This document shows positions 33,168-35,439 of a stretch of 35,439 bases of DNA, one piece after another (the first letter of the stretch is position 1; every line of letters begins with the position of its first letter). Made by a program: the position numbers and the translations under genes. The stretch is from assembly GCA_015061365.1 (NCBI GenBank), contig SUWS01000028.1, positions 1 to 35,439 of the forward strand. Direction: 5' to 3'. The notes below the pieces were generated by a model. It was given only the letters and a program-made list of their open reading frames with translations, ran no database searches and was not told the DNA's origin. The stretch comes from Lentimicrobiaceae bacterium (GTDB lineage: Bacteria; Bacteroidota; Bacteroidia; Bacteroidales; F082).

Positions 33168-34925
33168 ATGAAAAAAATCCTTACCTTATTAATATGCTTC
33201 TTGGCATTATCTTGCTTCGCTCAGAATGTCGAGCCAACATGGGAATCTTTAAATCAACGCGCTTATCCTCAGTGGTTCTCCGACGCTAAACTCGGAATCT
33301 TCATTCACTGGGGAGTGTATTCCGTCCCAGCCTACGCCTCTAACGAAGGCTACGCCGAATGGTATTACAGCGGCTTGATGAACGGCGACACGACTCGTGT
33401 CAATTTCCAAAAAAGAAACTACGGCGAGGACTTCACATATCGCGACTTCGACAAACTCTTTAAAGCAGAACTCTTTGAACCAACGCAATGGGCTGACTTG
33501 TTCAAGAAGAGCGGTGCGAAATATGTGCTTCTCGTTACTAAACATCACGATGGATATTGTCTCTGGGACAGCGAATATTCTCCGGAATGGAATAGCGTCG
33601 TGGGCGGACCTAAGCGTGACATCGTGGGAGAACTCACCAATGCAGTGCGTGCCGAAGGTCTTAAAATGGGATTCTATTATTCACTTCCAGAATGGACTAA
33701 TCCTTTGCACCGCTGGTATATCGACCCAGACGATTCTATAACAAATTATGTCGACAACCACATGATTCCGCAGTTCAAGGAGTTGGTTACAAAATATCGT
33801 CCATCTATTATCTTTGCCGACGGCGAGTGGCGTAACTCCGCTGAGCAATGGCATTCGGCAGAACTGATAGCGTGGTATTACAACACAGTGGGCGAGGAGG
33901 CTATCGTCAACGACCGCTGGGGCCACGGTGCGCAACATGGATTCCGCACTCCGGAATATAGCGCGGGCATCACTCAGACCGATCGCCCTTGGGCAGAATG
34001 TCGCGGCATAGGTCGCTCCTTCGCACTCAATCGCAACGAGCCGCTCTCCAATTATCTCACATCTAAAGAATTGATCTGTCACTTCGCTAAGACAGTAGCA
34101 GCCGGAGGTGGAATGACGCTCAACGTAGGACCTGCCTCCGACGGAATTATTCCGATGTTACAACAGGAAAGGCTGTTAGATCTCGGTAAGTGGTTGGAGA
34201 TAAACGGCGAGGCTATCTATGGGACGCGTCCTTATCATAAATTCTACGAGATGAAGGAAGTCTCTATAACAAGAACAGACTCCGTCATTGACTTCAATTG
34301 GCATCGTAACTCGCCAGATAAAGCGATAAGCTACGATAACTTCAGCGCTACATGGAACGGAATCTTCATTCCTGAAAAAACTGCTACATATACTTTTGAA
34401 GTAGAAGTCGATGACAACGTAAAAGTTACCGTCGATGATGAAGTGATAATAGACTATAATCCTGCTAAAGCCAACGAACAACAGAGCGATGCCGACATGG
34501 CGAAAAACTGGAGCTCTACATCGGGAAAGATCAAGCTGAAAGATGGCGAGCCTTATAACATCAAAGTTGAATATCAGGAGAAAAACATCGATGCTATGAT
34601 GCGACTTTTTGTCTCTTCTAAATATATGACGAAATCTATCTTAAAGCCGATGAATGGTTTCAGAGCAGAATATAAGTGCGAGCAGCCTTACGTCTGTTAC
34701 ACAACAAAAGGCGATGATTTATATGCTATCGCGATAGAATTTCCGCAAGATGAACTCGTGCTTGAAATTCCACAGCCGAAAGAAAATACTGTCGTGAGAA
34801 TGCTCGGCTGCGAGAAAATCTTACCATGGAGATATGAAGACGGCAAGATGATTATCGACACTACGCCGCTCAAATATAACGACTTGAAGAGCGATGCGGC
34901 ATGGATTTTCGTTATTAGGAACTGA
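33168..34925 (+). CDS. alpha-L-fucosidase, GH29, with PA14-like domain
   Basis: A 585-residue exported glycosidase. The signal peptide ends at CFAQ (residue 19). The GH29 barrel spans about 25-350: WFSDAKLGIFIHWGVYSVPA, YVLLVTKHHDGYCLW, and the expected nucleophile Asp218 in PSIIFADGEW. The end of the barrel is GGGMTLNVGPASDG. Residues ~390-490 resemble a PA14 domain (SATWNGIFIPEKTATYTFEV ... IKVEYQEK), followed by a beta-sandwich of the usual GH29 C-terminal type. It should release L-fucose from glycans in the periplasm or at the surface. No sorting domain is present. No SusC/SusD genes lie next to it, so it is not part of a visible polysaccharide utilisation locus. A Cys at residue 16 leaves a small chance of a lipoprotein. 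Confidence 0.93.
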   Translation: MKKILTLLICFLALSCFAQNVEPTWESLNQRAYPQWFSDAKLGIFIHWGVYSVPAYASNEGYAEWYYSGLMNGDTTRVNFQKRNYGEDFTYRDFDKLFKAELFEPTQWADLFKKSGAKYVLLVTKHHDGYCLWDSEYSPEWNSVVGGPKRDIVGELTNAVRAEGLKMGFYYSLPEWTNPLHRWYIDPDDSITNYVDNHMIPQFKELVTKYRPSIIFADGEWRNSAEQWHSAELIAWYYNTVGEEAIVNDRWGHGAQHGFRTPEYSAGITQTDRPWAECRGIGRSFALNRNEPLSNYLTSKELICHFAKTVAAGGGMTLNVGPASDGIIPMLQQERLLDLGKWLEINGEAIYGTRPYHKFYEMKEVSITRTDSVIDFNWHRNSPDKAISYDNFSATWNGIFIPEKTATYTFEVEVDDNVKVTVDDEVIIDYNPAKANEQQSDADMAKNWSSTSGKIKLKDGEPYNIKVEYQEKNIDAMMRLFVSSKYMTKSILKPMNGFRAEYKCEQPYVCYTTKGDDLYAIAIEFPQDELVLEIPQPKENTVVRMLGCEKILPWRYEDGKMIIDTTPLKYNDLKSDAAWIFVIRN

Positions 34926-34992
34926 GAAATTGAGAATCTGAAAATCTGAGAATCTGAGAAATTTTTCAGGTTCTCAGGTTTTCAATTTTTCA
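34922..34992. repeat. octamer arrays shared by two convergent gene ends
   Basis: Octamers ctgagaaa, ttgagaat, ctgaaaat, ctgagaat, ctgagaaa run rightward and are followed by the reverse-complement family (tttttcag, gttctcag, gttttcaa, tttttcag). The TGA of the fucosidase (34923-34925) is inside the first unit, and the TGA of the opposing gene (34990-34992) is inside the last. Bases 34938-34961 and 34962-34985 fold back on each other with hardly any loop, which suggests a two-way terminator. Confidence 0.85.
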
Positions 34993-35439
34993 GATTTTAC
35001 TCAATGTAGTCAAACCATGTTCTCTTCCTACGATGTAGATGTTGGTGTCGGGCAAATTCATTTGCAATTCTTTTCCTAAGATAAACTGCGAGCAAACAAA
35101 AGTGTCGCCGTCTTTTATTGTAGAGTTTTCGCAATGTTCGGCGACGAATCTGTCATCACCGAGATAACGCGCCTCGCATATCCTGTCGGGGAGCCAACCG
35201 AAACGAACGATGTCGCCGACATTAAGATCTTTCGTCGTGATAATCTCAGCGTTAAAGACTTCCGATTCGATCTTTTTCTCTTTTCTTAACATCTCGCAAA
35301 AAGAATCCCAATTCATCTTGGAAGCATATTGCGACAAAACGTTAAGAGTTCTTAACGAGACGCTATCGTATGCTCTTGTCGAATAATTCCAGACTCTTTC
35401 CAAAGTCGTTTCTGAGATATGCTGTCGTAACTCCATCTC
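34990..35439 (-). CDS. HTH-like protein of unknown function, 5' end outside window
   Basis: At least 148 residues. The frame is open to the window edge and an in-frame ATG lies at 35436, but the true start may be further out. The N-terminal part (ISETTLERVWNY ... VSLRTLNVLSQYASKMNWDSFCEML) resembles the helical, Xre-like region found in many Bacteroidota proteins that begin with an HTH-type fold. The C-terminal ~80 residues (DLNVGDIVRFGWLPDRICEARYLGDDRFV) look like a small beta-barrel. I do not recognise a specific family. The stop codon lies in the octamer array and the gene converges with the fucosidase. Confidence 0.7.
   Translation of the reverse strand, partial: EMELRQHISETTLERVWNYSTRAYDSVSLRTLNVLSQYASKMNWDSFCEMLRKEKKIESEVFNAEIITTKDLNVGDIVRFGWLPDRICEARYLGDDRFVAEHCENSTIKDGDTFVCSQFILGKELQMNLPDTNIYIVGREHGLTTLSKI

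Overview
The window looks like chromosomal DNA of a member of the Bacteroidota, most likely order Bacteroidales. Pointers are a type IX secretion (T9SS) set (GldJ-like lipoprotein, PorU, PorV), T9SS C-terminal sorting domains on secreted proteins, the lipoprotein form of TamA (TamL), an rnfBCDGEA operon led by an RseC-family gene, and promoters of the Bacteroidota type (TTTG / TAnnTTTG). Base composition is moderately AT-rich, and intergenic DNA is very AT-rich.

Layout. 1-100: 3' tail of an unrecognised + strand gene. 178-2196 (-): secreted Omp28/thioredoxin-like T9SS cargo. 2257-6108 (-): tamL followed by a RecD-like helicase. 6240-9508 (-): exbB-exbD-tonB-folC. 9509-9992: tandem repeat block without a gene. 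9993-13793 (-): gldJ, a terminator, murF, anmK. 14025-18735 (+): porU and porV, divergent from gldJ. 18787-21669 (-): a compact gingipain-like protease and a membrane acyltransferase. 21764-27238 (-): RseC-family gene and rnfB-C-D-G-E-A. 27410-31444 (+): a three-domain acyl-ACP synthetase/ACP/PlsC fusion, then a HAD phosphatase, a small unknown protein and a DEDDh exonuclease. 31532-32876 (+): a broken DUF4143 ATPase gene that sits at the 3' end of the exonuclease gene and itself contains a 194-bp MITE. 32966-33038 (-): tRNA-Ala(CGC). 33168-34925 (+): GH29 alpha-L-fucosidase. 34990-end (-): a 5'-truncated HTH-like protein.

How the genes fit together: PorU, PorV and GldJ export and anchor CTD proteins, and two such cargos are encoded here. 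ExbB/ExbD/TonB energise outer-membrane uptake, Rnf builds an ion gradient from ferredoxin, TamL serves outer-membrane assembly, and FolC, MurF and AnmK are housekeeping functions.

The most unusual signal is not a gene. Short imperfect tandem arrays with a 7-bp (sometimes 8-bp) unit occur at about 17 places. Many sit exactly at gene 3' ends, several supply or touch the stop codon, and others lie in frame inside conserved genes (helicase, murF, T9SS sorting domain) in the orientation that reads without stops. A related unit separates five copies of a ~60-bp palindrome-ended element upstream of exbB. The second strong signal is a nested insertion: the ATPase gene carries a MITE whose removal, together with one TCAA copy, exactly restores the reading frame, and the whole gene is flanked by two diverged copies of the exonuclease 3' end.
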